From Nocardioides jejuensis (GTDB taxonomy: Bacteria; Actinomycetota; Actinomycetes; Propionibacteriales; Nocardioidaceae), in contig NZ_SJZJ01000004.1 of assembly GCF_004337475.1 (NCBI RefSeq), positions 120,542 through 184,541 of the forward strand: a stretch of DNA of 64,000 nt. The letters are read 5' to 3'. Made by a program: the position numbers and the translations under genes. Positions 28,276 to 37,048 of this stretch are shown here, piece after piece; the first letter of the stretch is position 1; each line of letters begins with the position of its first letter. The notes beneath the pieces were generated by a model. The model was not told the DNA's origin and made no database searches. It was given only the letters and a program-made list of their open reading frames with translations.

Positions 28276-30198
28276 TCAGTCGATGTTGCCGAGGATCGGC
28301 TGCGACTCCAGGATGCCGTCCTCCTGCGGGGCAGTGCCCTCGCTGAACACCCGGCGTACCTGGGTGGCGCGGAAGTCGGCGTGCGCGACGGAAGGAGCCT
28401 CGAATCCGTACTCCGCCTGCGCCTGGCGCGGGGTCAGCGTCCGCTGGTTCTGCGCGGGGAGCCCCTGCAGGACCGGCCCGGCGAGGGGCAGGGTCATCGG
28501 GGAGATGATTCGCAGCAGCATCAGCTGGACGGCGGTGTTGAGACTGACCGCCCAGAAGGCGGCGCGGAGCACCGGCCGAACGGCGGCGTCGAGGAGCGGG
28601 TTGACCGGAAGGCCGGACATCTCGCGCATCCACGGAGGCATCGTGGCGAGGGTGCCGCGGCGCAGGATCCGCGTGGTCACCACCGTCGCCGGACGGAGCA
28701 GGGGCGACATCGGCGGCAGCATGACCTCGGCCTGGAGCAGGTGGTGCATCGCGGCGCGTGCTGACTCGGAGCCGATCAGCTGGGGGCGCATCTCCTCGAA
28801 GTAGGCGCGGACACCCTCGCGGCTGCGCGGCACCTGGTCGGGGTCACAGGTCTGCAGCTCGGCGGCGCGAGCGCACTCGGCCCAGTACTGCGCGTCCTCC
28901 TCCGCTGAGAGCTGTCCCGGACCGTAGCGCTCGTACGCCATCAGGATGGAGTGCCAGCCGGTGAGCAGGATCCACAGCTGCGAGTCGGGGTCGTTGGCGT
29001 CGTAGCGGGTGCCGGTCTCAGGGTCGAGGCCGATGCCCTTCGCGTGGATCCGGACCAGGACGTCGGCTGCCTTGGCCGTCGACCGGCTGTCGCCGAACGC
29101 GACCATGGCGAAGTAGCGCAGCGTCCGGTCGTAGCGGGTCCGCGGGCGGTCGTAGATGCCGTGCGTCTTCGTCACCGCGGCGACCAGGTGGGGGTCGAGC
29201 TCCTCGATCACGACGGCGCGCTGGAAGCCGATGGTGAGACTCGTCGGATAGCTCCATACCTTCCACGTCACGCTGCCCGGACCGTAGAAGCCGAAGTCCT
29301 CGGCAGGCTCGAACGTCGGGGCGGCGAAGACCTCGGGGAAGTCGCGGTCCACGTGGTGCAGGAGTACGCCGGCGGCCGCGACGCCGGCGAGCAGCGCGAG
29401 CCAGATCCCGACCGCGAGCGTGCTGTGCAGGTCGGCGTGGACGTCGCTGCGGAGCACCACAAGGGCGCCGATGACGAGGATGGTGTAGGTGATCAGCCCG
29501 GCGAGCCCGGCCGCGAGGTCGCGCGGCGCGGCCCGTCGTACGCCGTGGAGGATGCCGACGCCGATCGCGAGCTGGATCGAGGCCATCGCGCGAAGATCGA
29601 GGGCACTGGCCTCGAACGGGATCCAGCGGGCGGCCCGCGCGGGATCGATGAAGACACCGAGGGCGACGACCAGCAGGGGCGCCGCCGCAAGGAAACCACC
29701 GAGCCGCAGCAGCCCGGACGGAGCCCGCTCCGGGAGCCCGGCGGCGCGGAGCGTCCGGATGCAGTGCAGGAGCACGAGCGGCAGGATCACCATCGTGGGG
29801 ATCCAGACGATCGCGACGATCCGGCTGAGCGTGAGCGGACCGAGCGGGTCCATCTTCCCGAGCTCGCGAAGGTGCAGCCCGGTCGCGATCGCGAGTGCGA
29901 GTGACCCGGCGAGGAGCGCGACCGAGGCCAGGTCCAGGGCCTGGCGATCGGCGTTGCGCGAGCGGACCACCAGCACGACCGCCGCGATGAACCCCGTCGC
30001 CGTCATGGCCGCCGCGAGCGGGGACGCGGGCGCCCACGCGAACACCGTGCTCGACCACGCGCCGAACATCAGCAGCGCCGCGGTCGGAGCCATCAGCAGG
30101 CCCAGTCCGTCGTGCACCCCGTGGGTGAACGCTGCGGGGTCAGCCTCCGGCTCCGTCCAGGGAGTCGGGGTGCCGGGGGAGAGGTGCGAATCGGCCAT
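28276..30198 (-). CDS. Multi-pass membrane protein fused to DUF2236 domain
   Basis: A 640-residue fusion. The first 300 residues hold about eight hydrophobic helices (for example LLMAPTAALLMFGAW, MATGFIAAVVLVV-like and LAVGIWLALLAGVAAAGVLL). The C-terminal half is a DUF2236 (oxygenase MpaB/Lcp-like) domain with GPGSVTWKVWSYPTSLTIGF, FAMVAFGDSRSTAKAADVL and LTGWHSILMAYERYG; DUF2236 members include haem-linked oxygenases, but no haem ligand is claimed here. ATG 30198 lies 7 nt after TATGGT. A 20-bp palindrome overlaps the -35 region. Confidence 0.75.
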   Translation of the reverse strand: MADSHLSPGTPTPWTEPEADPAAFTHGVHDGLGLLMAPTAALLMFGAWSSTVFAWAPASPLAAAMTATGFIAAVVLVVRSRNADRQALDLASVALLAGSLALAIATGLHLRELGKMDPLGPLTLSRIVAIVWIPTMVILPLVLLHCIRTLRAAGLPERAPSGLLRLGGFLAAAPLLVVALGVFIDPARAARWIPFEASALDLRAMASIQLAIGVGILHGVRRAAPRDLAAGLAGLITYTILVIGALVVLRSDVHADLHSTLAVGIWLALLAGVAAAGVLLHHVDRDFPEVFAAPTFEPAEDFGFYGPGSVTWKVWSYPTSLTIGFQRAVVIEELDPHLVAAVTKTHGIYDRPRTRYDRTLRYFAMVAFGDSRSTAKAADVLVRIHAKGIGLDPETGTRYDANDPDSQLWILLTGWHSILMAYERYGPGQLSAEEDAQYWAECARAAELQTCDPDQVPRSREGVRAYFEEMRPQLIGSESARAAMHHLLQAEVMLPPMSPLLRPATVVTTRILRRGTLATMPPWMREMSGLPVNPLLDAAVRPVLRAAFWAVSLNTAVQLMLLRIISPMTLPLAGPVLQGLPAQNQRTLTPRQAQAEYGFEAPSVAHADFRATQVRRVFSEGTAPQEDGILESQPILGNID

Positions 30199-30228
30199 GG
30201 AGCCGACCATACGCGCGCCCGCGGCGCA

Positions 30229-30248
30229 TTACTACCCTTAGGTAGTAA
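30229..30248. promoter_or_regulatory. 20-bp operator palindrome over the DUF2236 promoter
   Basis: TTACTACCCTTAGGTAGTAA has perfect 8-bp arms around CTTA. With the -10 box TATGGT at 30211-30206 (minus strand), the palindrome covers the expected -35 position, so a dimeric repressor bound here would block transcription. The regulator is not evident in the window. Confidence 0.6.
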
Positions 30249-30254
30249 GTGGTT

Positions 30255-31172
30255 TCAGCGGTTGTTGAGGCTGAAGTGATGCCGGTCCTTGAGCGAGTGC
30301 CAGTCGCCGCCCCACTCCCACCCGATCCGGGCGAACGCCGCGATGGCGGCGGGCGTCAGCATGCCTGGGCGGATGCGGTCGCGATCGAGGTAGGAGCTGG
30401 CGAGCTCGGGCAGCACGAGGTCGCCCTTGGTGTACGGGTTCTGGAACGGGTTCACGTCCACGGCGAGGCCGTAGGCGTGCTCGCTGAAGTGGGTCGAACC
30501 GACCGCGGGCCGGCAGACGAAGGCACTGGTGTCGTTGCCGTCGCCGTACGGCGGGGCGTCGAGCTCGGCGCGCGTGGTCACCCGCATCTCCTCCAGTGGG
30601 AACTCCTGCCGCCACAGGTCATGGAACGCCGAGACGACGTCCGCCGCTACCGAGCGGTTGAGCAACAGCTCGCCGGTGTGGCGCTGCCCGTCGAAGCCGC
30701 GGAAGGTCAGGCGGATCCAGGAGAGGTCGTCCTTCCCGACGGGGCAGCCGGGCTGCCAGGTCGAGCGAGCGATGACGTCGGTCGGCGCCGGGGTGACGAT
30801 TCGCGACGCGAAGCCCGCGCCGGGCAGCTCGGCCACCGTGTCAGGCAGGGTGAACCGGCGCTGACGCAGCTCCTTCGGCGTCGATCGGATCTCGCCGTAG
30901 CCATCGGCGCGCAGGGGGAGTGCGCGGGTGCCGAGCCAGGTCGGCGGCACCGTGCCGGGCACGGGCACGCTCATCGACTTCACGGCCGCCGCGGCGGACG
31001 ACGCGAGTGCGTCGAGGCTTGCCGTGCCGGCGTCGCCGCCCGGGCTGGGGACGCTGGCGGACGAGCTCGCCGTGCCGGGCGGAGTCGCGGTCTGGGCGCT
31101 CGGCGTACATGCCGCTGCCCCCGCCAGGACCGAGGTCGCGGCGAGGGCAGTGAGGAAGCGTCGGGGCGTCAC
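30255..31172 (-). CDS. M15-family D-Ala-D-Ala carboxypeptidase-like protein
   Basis: A secreted 305-residue protein. GTG 31172 gives a signal peptide (RFLTALAATSVLAGAAACTP) with a possible lipidated Cys, then a Ser/Thr/Pro linker and a C-terminal M15 zinc peptidase: THFSEHAYGLAVDVNPFQNP supplies the His and Asp ligands and WHSLKDRHHFS the third ligand. It should trim peptidoglycan stem peptides. It follows lexA on the same strand with a 13-bp gap and may share its transcript. Confidence 0.8.
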   Translation of the reverse strand: MTPRRFLTALAATSVLAGAAACTPSAQTATPPGTASSSASVPSPGGDAGTASLDALASSAAAAVKSMSVPVPGTVPPTWLGTRALPLRADGYGEIRSTPKELRQRRFTLPDTVAELPGAGFASRIVTPAPTDVIARSTWQPGCPVGKDDLSWIRLTFRGFDGQRHTGELLLNRSVAADVVSAFHDLWRQEFPLEEMRVTTRAELDAPPYGDGNDTSAFVCRPAVGSTHFSEHAYGLAVDVNPFQNPYTKGDLVLPELASSYLDRDRIRPGMLTPAAIAAFARIGWEWGGDWHSLKDRHHFSLNNR

Positions 31173-31185
31173 GACGCCCAGCGTG

Positions 31186-31905
31186 TCAGACGCGGCGCAG
31201 GACCGCGGTGACGATGCCGAGGATCGAGGCGTGCGTGCCGTCGATCGGGTCGTAGGCATCGTTGTGCGGCATCAGCCAGACCTGGCCGTCCTTCTTCTTG
31301 AAGGTCTTGACCGTGGCCTCGCCGTCGAGCAGCGCGGCGACCATGTCGCCGTTGTTGGCGGTCGGCTGCTGGCGGATCACGACGTAGTCACCGGAGCAGA
31401 TCGCGGCATCGATCATCGAGTCGCCGGAGACCTCGAGCAGGAAGAGCGTGCCGTCGCCGACCAGGCTCTTGGGCAGCGGGAACACGTCCTCCACGCGCTC
31501 CTCGGCGAGGATCGGGCCACCGGCGGCGATGCGGCCCACGACCGGCACGTACGTCGCTGCGGGGACAGAGTCGCCGATGCCGGTCTCGTCGTACGTCGAC
31601 TCGTCGGCCGCGCCGATCGAGCGGCGGGCGGCGAGCACCTCGGGCAGGAAGACCTCGATCGCGCGGGGGCGGTTGGGGTCGCGCTTGATGAACCCCTTCT
31701 GCTCCAGGACCTTGAGCTGGTGCGACACCGAGCTCGAGGACGTCAGGCCGACGGCGTCGCCGATCTCGCGCATCGACGGCGGGTAGCCGCGGTCCTCGAG
31801 GGCGTCGCGGATGACGTTGAGGATGCGCTGCTGGCGCGGCGTCAGGCCGGTCGCGTCAGCAGGGCCGTCGGGGAGCTCGGAGACCTTGCGAGGAGGAGTC
31901 GCCAT
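31186..31905 (-). CDS. lexA: LexA repressor, SOS master regulator
   Basis: A 239-residue repressor that cleaves itself when RecA is active. Winged helix: [20 protein letters not shown], then [20 protein letters not shown]. The cleavage bond is in GRIAAGGPI (Ala-Gly), with catalytic Ser in [11 protein letters not shown] and Lys in [13 protein letters not shown] 31905 is the family start. A near-perfect LexA box lies 67 bp upstream, indicating autoregulation. Confidence 0.96.
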   Translation of the reverse strand: MATPPRKVSELPDGPADATGLTPRQQRILNVIRDALEDRGYPPSMREIGDAVGLTSSSSVSHQLKVLEQKGFIKRDPNRPRAIEVFLPEVLAARRSIGAADESTYDETGIGDSVPAATYVPVVGRIAAGGPILAEERVEDVFPLPKSLVGDGTLFLLEVSGDSMIDAAICSGDYVVIRQQPTANNGDMVAALLDGEATVKTFKKKDGQVWLMPHNDAYDPIDGTHASILGIVTAVLRRV

Positions 31906-31971
31906 CGTCTGCGCCTTACGTCGTGGAGGGCTGGTCGGTGTGGTTCCAACGTAGCCGCGATCGCGCACGGC

Positions 31972-31989
31972 TTCAAACATGTGTTCGAA
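31972..31989. promoter_or_regulatory. LexA (SOS) box upstream of lexA
   Basis: TTCAAACATGTGTTCGAA differs from a perfect palindrome at one position and matches the actinobacterial SOS box CGAAC-N4-GTTYG read on either strand. It lies in the lexA promoter. Confidence 0.85.
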
Positions 31990-32145
31990 CGGCGTGTCGG
32001 CCGTCCGAGGTCGGGTGACGCGAGGAACGAGCGGTGTATCGAGACCCGAAATGTGAGGCAGGGCGGGGCTGCCTTCCCTTGCAGCACCCGCCCTGCGTCT
32101 TCCCCATCCCGCGCGCCGGGGTCGAAGCGACGCGCGGGAATCTGG

Positions 32146-32170
32146 GCGGCCACCCACCAGTAGTGGCCGC
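32146..32170. terminator. Hairpin after the LysM gene
   Basis: GCGGCCAC (32146-32153) pairs perfectly with GTGGCCGC (32163-32170), 9 bp beyond the LysM stop on the minus strand. Additional GC-rich inverted repeats lie at about 32050-32100. Confidence 0.6.
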
Positions 32171-32178
32171 AGTCTGTG

Positions 32179-32538
32179 TCAGTCGACCGGGATGAAGAGC
32201 TCCTGGCCGGCGTGGAGCATCACGCTGTCGAGGGCGTTGAGCTTTTCGATCGCGTCGATCGTCGTGCGGACGTCGCCCTCGCTGTGGGCGGCGGCGATGT
32301 CCCAGAGGGTCTGGCCGGGCGCCACGACGATGCGCTCCGTGGCGGTCGGCGTGCCGCCGGCCTCGGTCGAGGCGCTGGAGCCGCCCATGATCACGATGGC
32401 AAGCGCGAACGCGACGAGCACGGCGCCCAGGAAGACGACCAGGCGCCCACGGCGGGTCAGCCGGAGCTGGCCTGCGGGAGCCTGGGCCGTGCGGGCGGGG
32501 CGGATCTCGAACGTGGGGGCGAAGCTGATCGTGCTCAT
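32179..32538 (-). CDS. LysM-domain membrane protein, SOS cell-division regulator type
   Basis: A 119-residue protein: basic N-terminus, one membrane helix (LVVFLGAVLVAFALAIVIMG) and an extracellular LysM domain beginning ERIVVAPGQTLWDIAAAHSE. ATG 32538 has GGAGGT upstream. A LysM gene beside lexA and nrdR, preceded by LexA boxes, is the arrangement of the SOS-induced division inhibitors of other Gram-positive bacteria (YneA; Rv2719c/ChiZ). The division role is inferred from that context. Confidence 0.85.
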   Translation of the reverse strand: MSTISFAPTFEIRPARTAQAPAGQLRLTRRGRLVVFLGAVLVAFALAIVIMGGSSASTEAGGTPTATERIVVAPGQTLWDIAAAHSEGDVRTTIDAIEKLNALDSVMLHAGQELFIPVD

Positions 32539-32645
32539 CGGGACCTCCGGGGAAGAGTCGGTCGGGGTGACGAGCGAATGTCTAATCAGGGCCCCCGACA
32601 CAACCGCGGTGCGGCTCCGGTCGGGAGATCGATCAGACGTTCGAT

Positions 32646-32710
32646 CGAACACGTGATCGAAGTTAGATCATGTGTTCGAACGATGCAAGACCTTGTTCGA
32701 AAAAAGTTTC
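32646..32710. promoter_or_regulatory. Cluster of LexA-box-like sites upstream of the LysM gene
   Basis: CGAACACGTGATCG (32646-32659) and, on the other strand, CGAACACATGATCT (32665-32678) each differ from CGAAC-N4-GTTCG in one half site. A weaker site, CGAAAAAAGTTTCG (32697-32710), follows. The cluster lies 108-172 bp upstream of the LysM start. Confidence 0.6.
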
Positions 32711-32728
32711 GAGGCCTGCGTCACGCGG

Positions 32729-33076
32729 TCAGCGTGCGGCGCGACGCCCGCCGGAGGGGCGAGCCGGCGCCTCGGCCGAGCCGGCCGGGGGAGTCATGAT
32801 GCCGAGGACGGTCATCAGGCGTACGCCGAGCATGAGGCCGGCGAAGAGGCAGGAGGCGGCGCCGATGCAGGCGAGCAGCAGGAAGAACCATGCCGCACTG
32901 TTGCCGCCGCGCGCGGTTGCGCCGAAGTCGATCGCGGCCCAGACGAGGTAGCCCCAGGCGACGACACAGAGGGTGACGCCGACGGCGTACTTCGCGACGC
33001 GCGCGTCAAGTGAGCGGCGGGGTCGGGCGCCACGCGGAGCTTTGCGGCTGCCTGCGTGCTTCGGCCCGTTCGTCAC
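32729..33076 (-). CDS. Small membrane protein, unknown
   Basis: A 115-residue protein with a basic N-terminus (KAPRGARPRRSLDARVAKY) and two membrane helices (YAVGVTLCVVAWGYLVWAAI; AWFFLLLACIGAASCLFAGL). The tail is Ala/Pro/Arg-rich. No family is recognised with confidence. It lies upstream of the LysM gene on the same strand, and the LexA-box cluster begins just after it. Confidence 0.65.
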   Translation of the reverse strand: MTNGPKHAGSRKAPRGARPRRSLDARVAKYAVGVTLCVVAWGYLVWAAIDFGATARGGNSAAWFFLLLACIGAASCLFAGLMLGVRLMTVLGIMTPPAGSAEAPARPSGGRRAAR

Positions 33077-33146
33077 CCGGGGATTCTGTCACGGCAAAGC
33101 CCTCCGCATGACCAACAATCGACGACACGCCCGACACGCCGACCCG

Positions 33147-33167
33147 CGATTTCCTCATCGGAAATCG
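33147..33167. promoter_or_regulatory. Short perfect hairpin in the nrdR upstream gap
   Basis: CGATTTCC (33147-33154) pairs with GGAAATCG (33160-33167), 5-nt loop. It lies in the 347-bp gap between the divergent membrane-protein and nrdR genes, 71 bp upstream of the former. An operator is more likely than a terminator, because no transcript is expected to end here. Confidence 0.35.
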
Positions 33168-33279
33168 GCTCTTCCGTGCTGACCTGCGCTTTTGCGACCT
33201 GGGCCACATTCGACACGCCGATCCTCCCGGCATTGCCGAAGGGGTGGGTTGCGGCTCTGGTGGTCGCGACGTACGGTTA

Positions 33280-33328
33280 CCACTACATCTAGTAGTTACA
33301 CCGTTGTGGTTTTCCACATGTAGTTCAC
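33280..33328. promoter_or_regulatory. NrdR box pair upstream of nrdR-nrdJ
   Basis: Two AT-rich palindromic boxes, CTACATCTAGTAG (33283-33295) and CCACATGTAGTTC (33314-33326), share ACATNTAGT with start-to-start spacing of exactly 31 bp. Paired NrdR boxes are typically about three helical turns apart. The remainder of the 33077-33423 gap holds no gene. Confidence 0.75.
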
Positions 33329-33423
33329 AGGTGTGATGGGCGTCATCAACACTTCGGGCGCACTTTTCCACAGCAATCCACAGGCGTTCAGGCGCAGATC
33401 GACGTACGAGAGGGGTCGCGGCC

Positions 33424-33915
33424 ATGCACTGTCCACACTGCCGCAACACCGACACCCGCGTGCTCGACTCCCGTGTCGCCGACGACGGAGCAGCGATCCG
33501 GCGCCGCCGGGCCTGCCCCGCCTGTGACCGCCGCTTCTCGACGGTCGAGCAGATGCAGCTCATGGTCAGCAAGCGCTCCGGCGCGACCGAGCCGTTCAAC
33601 CGCGACAAGGCGATCAGCGGTGTGCGCAAGGCCTGCAAGGGTCGTCCCGTCACCGAGGACCAGCTCGCTCGCCTCGGGCACGACGTCGAGGACGCGCTGC
33701 GCTGCAGCGGCCAGGCGGAGCTCCCGGCCAACGAGGTCGGTCTCGCGATCCTCGGCCCGCTCCGGGCCCTCGACGAGGTCGCCTACCTCCGTTTCGCGAG
33801 CGTCTACCGCGCCTTCGAGTCCGCCGAGGACTTCGCCAAGGAGATCGACGCGCTCCGCCTGGAGAGGGCGGCCGCCGATCCGGCGTACGAGAAGGACCTC
33901 ACCCCTACCGGGTGA
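33424..33915 (+). CDS. nrdR: Transcriptional repressor NrdR
   Basis: ATP/dATP-sensing repressor of ribonucleotide reductase genes, 163 residues. It starts with the zinc ribbon [17 protein letters not shown] and [10 protein letters not shown] (CxxC pairs), followed by the ATP-cone domain ([20 protein letters not shown]). It precedes nrdJ by 130 bp and is expected to repress this operon through the upstream NrdR boxes. Confidence 0.96.
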   Translation: MHCPHCRNTDTRVLDSRVADDGAAIRRRRACPACDRRFSTVEQMQLMVSKRSGATEPFNRDKAISGVRKACKGRPVTEDQLARLGHDVEDALRCSGQAELPANEVGLAILGPLRALDEVAYLRFASVYRAFESAEDFAKEIDALRLERAAADPAYEKDLTPTG

Positions 33916-34045
33916 CACAGACCGGCCCGGCATCGAGTGGGGAAGCTTGTTGTCGGGCCTCCAAACAACGCAGCACCAGCAGTACGCAGCACCAGCAGCA
34001 GCCAGACAAGCATCACGCCGGCAGATCATGGGAAATGGAGAGACG

Positions 34046-36934
34046 ATGACCGAGACGGTTTCCGCCGCACAGCAGGCAACCAGCGAGGCGGGGAAGGGAC
34101 TGAAGATGGAGCGCGTCTTCAGCACGGAGGGTGTGCACCCCTACGACGCCATCACCTGGGAGCGTCGCGACGTCGTCCAGACCAACTGGAAGACCGGCGA
34201 GACCGTCTTCGAGCAGCGTGGCGTCGAGTTCCCGGACTTCTGGTCCGTCAACGCCTCGACGATCGTCACCACGAAGTACTTCCGTGGTGCCGTCGGTGCT
34301 GACAACCGCGAGCAGAGCCTCAAGCAGCTCATCGACCGCGTCGTCGGCAAGTACGTCGCGGCCGGCCGCGACTTCAACTACTTCGCCACCGAGGCCGACG
34401 TCGCGGTCTTCGAGCAGGAGCTGACCTGGCTGCTGGTCAACCAGTACTTCTCCTTCAACTCCCCGGTCTGGTTCAACGTCGGTACGACGGCCCCGCAGCA
34501 GGTCTCCGCCTGCTTCATCCTCTCGGTTGACGACTCGATGGACTCGATCCTCAACTGGTACAAGGAGGAGGGCTTCATCTTCAAGGGCGGCTCCGGCGCC
34601 GGCCTCAACCTCTCCCGCATCCGTTCCTCCAAGGAGCTGCTGAAGTCCGGCGGCACCGCCTCGGGCCCGGTCTCCTTCATGCGTGGCGCTGACGCGTCCG
34701 CCGGCACCATCAAGTCGGGCGGCGCCACGCGTCGTGCGGCCAAGATGGTCGTCCTCGACGTCGACCACCCGGACATCGAGGAGTTCGTCGAGACGAAGTG
34801 GCGCGAGGAGGACAAGATCCGCGCCCTCCGTGACGCCGGCTTCGACATGGACCTCGGTGGCAAGGACATCACCTCGGTCCAGTACCAGAACGCCAACAAC
34901 TCGGTCCGCGTCTCCGACGAGTTCATGCGCGCTGTCGAGGAGGGCAAGGAGTTCGGTCTCCGCTCGCGCTCCACCGGTGAGGTCATCGAGACCGTCGACG
35001 CCCGCTCGCTGTGGCGCAAGATCGCCGAGGCCGCGTGGGCCTGTGCCGACCCGGGCATTCAGTACGACGGCACCATCAACGACTGGCACACCAACCCCGA
35101 GACCGGTCGCATCACCGCGTCCAACCCGTGCTCGGAGTACATGTCGCTCGACAACTCCTCGTGCAACCTGGCGTCGCTCAACCTGCTGAAGTTCCTCAAG
35201 GACGACGACACCTTCGACGCCACCCGCTTCGCGCAGGCCGTCGAGGTCATCATCACCGCGATGGACATCTCCATCTGCTTCGCCGACTTCCCGACCGAGC
35301 CGATCGGCAAGACCACGGTCGACTACCGCCAGCTCGGCATCGGCTACGCCAACCTCGGCGCGCTGCTCATGGCGATGGGTCTCGGTTACGACTCCGAGGG
35401 CGGTCGCGCCATGGCGGCGACAATCACGTCGCTCATGACCGGCACGTCGTACCGTCGTTCGGCCGAGCTCGCCGCGATCGTCGGCCCGTACAACGGCTAC
35501 GCCCGCAACGCCGAGGCGCACCAGCGCGTCATGCGCAAGCACCAGGCGGCCGACGACCAGATCCGCACGCTCTCCTCGATCGACGGCGACATCCACAAGC
35601 TGGCCTCCGCCGAGTGGGCCAAGGTCGTCGAGCTGGGCAAGGTCAACGGCTTCCGCAACGCGCAGGCCTCCGTCCTCGCGCCGACCGGCACCATCGGCTT
35701 CATGATGGACTGCGACACCACCGGCATCGAGCCGGACTTCTCGCTGGTCAAGTTCAAGAAGCTCGTCGGCGGCGGCTCGATGCAGATCGTCAACCAGACG
35801 ATCCCGCGGGCCCTGGTCAAGCTCGGCTACAACGCCGAGACCGTCGAGGCGATCGTCGAGTTCATCTCCGAGCACGGCCACGTCATCGACGCCCCCGGCC
35901 TCAAGCTCGAGCACTACGAGGTGTTTGACACCGCGATGGGTGCCCGCGCCCTCAAGCCCATGGGCCACGTCCGGATGATGGCTGCCTGCCAGCCGTTCCT
36001 CTCCGGCGCGATCTCGAAGACGGTCAACCTGCCGGAGACGGCGACCGTCGAGGAGATCATGGACGTCTACATGGAGTCCTGGAAGCTCGGGCTCAAGGCG
36101 ACCGCCGTCTACCGCGACAACTGCAAGGTGGGCCAGCCGCTCGCCGACGGTGGTGGCAAGGCCAAGAAGGACGCCGCCGACAAGGCTGCTGCCTCCGAGG
36201 CTGAGGTCGTCGAGAAGATCGTCGAGAAGGTCGTCTACGCGCCGACCCGCAAGCGCCTCCCGAAGTCCCGCGTCTCGCGCACCACGTCGTTCACCGTTGG
36301 TGGCGCCGAGGGCTACATGACCTCCGGTGCGCACGAGGACGGCTCGCTCGGCGAGGTCTTCCTCAAGCTCGGCAAGCAGGGCTCGACCCTCGCCGGTGTC
36401 ATGGACGCCTTCTCGATCGCCACCTCGATCGGCCTGCAGTACGGCGTCCCGCTCGAGACGTACGTCGCGAAGTTCACCAACCTGCGCTTCGAGCCGGCCG
36501 GTCTGACCGACGACGCCGACGTCCGCATGGCGCAGTCGATCATGGACTACATCTTCCGCCGCCTGGCCCTGGACTACCTCGACTTCGACGCCCGCTCCGC
36601 CCTGGGCATCTACTCGGCTGAGGAGCGCCAGCGCCACCTGGAGACCGGTTCGTACGAGCCGCTCGAGCTCTCCGAGGCCGACTCGCTGAAGACCGTCGAG
36701 CCGGTCCGCAAGGACCTGCCCGAGGTCGTCGAGACGTCGAACGTCGTGGACGCCGAGGTCGTCTCGGAGGCTCCCGCGCCGGAGCGTGCCGCCAAGACCT
36801 CCGCCGAGCTGCTCGAGATCATCACCGGCACCGCCGTTGACAGCCCGCTCTGCTTCACGTGTGGCACGAAGATGCGCCCCGCCGGCTCGTGCTACGTGTG
36901 CGAGGGCTGCGGCAGCACCTCCGGCTGCAGCTGA
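34046..36934 (+). CDS. nrdJ: Adenosylcobalamin-dependent (class II) ribonucleoside-diphosphate reductase
   Basis: Makes deoxyribonucleotides using a B12-derived thiyl radical, with or without oxygen. Of 962 residues: substrate-site Cys in QQVSACFILSVDDSMDSI, catalytic N-x-C-x-E in TASNPCSEYMSLDNSSC (written here SNPCSEY), the phosphate-binding APTGTIGFMMD loop and a C-terminal Cys-rich tail, CFTCGTKM ... CEGCGSTSGCS, for reduction by thioredoxin-like donors. ATG 34046 has GGAGAG close upstream; ATG 34028 is in frame but lacks a ribosome site. A strong terminator follows. Confidence 0.96.
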   Translation: MTETVSAAQQATSEAGKGLKMERVFSTEGVHPYDAITWERRDVVQTNWKTGETVFEQRGVEFPDFWSVNASTIVTTKYFRGAVGADNREQSLKQLIDRVVGKYVAAGRDFNYFATEADVAVFEQELTWLLVNQYFSFNSPVWFNVGTTAPQQVSACFILSVDDSMDSILNWYKEEGFIFKGGSGAGLNLSRIRSSKELLKSGGTASGPVSFMRGADASAGTIKSGGATRRAAKMVVLDVDHPDIEEFVETKWREEDKIRALRDAGFDMDLGGKDITSVQYQNANNSVRVSDEFMRAVEEGKEFGLRSRSTGEVIETVDARSLWRKIAEAAWACADPGIQYDGTINDWHTNPETGRITASNPCSEYMSLDNSSCNLASLNLLKFLKDDDTFDATRFAQAVEVIITAMDISICFADFPTEPIGKTTVDYRQLGIGYANLGALLMAMGLGYDSEGGRAMAATITSLMTGTSYRRSAELAAIVGPYNGYARNAEAHQRVMRKHQAADDQIRTLSSIDGDIHKLASAEWAKVVELGKVNGFRNAQASVLAPTGTIGFMMDCDTTGIEPDFSLVKFKKLVGGGSMQIVNQTIPRALVKLGYNAETVEAIVEFISEHGHVIDAPGLKLEHYEVFDTAMGARALKPMGHVRMMAACQPFLSGAISKTVNLPETATVEEIMDVYMESWKLGLKATAVYRDNCKVGQPLADGGGKAKKDAADKAAASEAEVVEKIVEKVVYAPTRKRLPKSRVSRTTSFTVGGAEGYMTSGAHEDGSLGEVFLKLGKQGSTLAGVMDAFSIATSIGLQYGVPLETYVAKFTNLRFEPAGLTDDADVRMAQSIMDYIFRRLALDYLDFDARSALGIYSAEERQRHLETGSYEPLELSEADSLKTVEPVRKDLPEVVETSNVVDAEVVSEAPAPERAAKTSAELLEIITGTAVDSPLCFTCGTKMRPAGSCYVCEGCGSTSGCS

Positions 36935-36942
36935 CGTACAAC

Positions 36943-36983
36943 GAGGCGCGCGGTGCTCCTTCCACAGGAGCGCCGCGCGCCTC
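36943..36983. terminator. Terminator of nrdRJ
   Basis: GAGGCGCGCGGTGCTCC (36943-36959) pairs with 36967-36983 over 17 bp with one G-T-type mismatch; loop of 7 nt. It marks the left edge of the defence island. Confidence 0.85.
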
Positions 36984-37024
36984 CGCGCATTGTCAGTGGG
37001 ATCCGCTAGCCTGGATCCAATGTT

Positions 37025-37038
37025 CGATCAGGTGTTCG
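37025..37038. promoter_or_regulatory. LexA-box-like site before the methylase gene
   Basis: CGATCAGGTGTTCG; on the minus strand it reads CGAACACCTGATCG. It differs at a single spacer base from the site upstream of the LysM gene (CGATCACGTGTTCG on that gene's strand). It ends 10 bp before the methylase ATG, directly next to its AAGGAG ribosome site, so bound LexA would block initiation or elongation. Confidence 0.55.
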
Positions 37039-37048
37039 AAGGAGTGTC

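Noticed and set aside
26042..28633. 863-codon minus-strand frame opposite dinG
   Set aside because: Antisense to a helicase with all motifs intact; no recognisable domain.
33056..33292. 78-codon frame in the nrdR upstream gap
   Set aside because: Covers a hairpin and the NrdR box, has no ribosome site and weak codon bias.
34013..36637. 874-codon minus-strand frame opposite nrdJ
   Set aside because: Antisense shadow of nrdJ, which is complete and well conserved.
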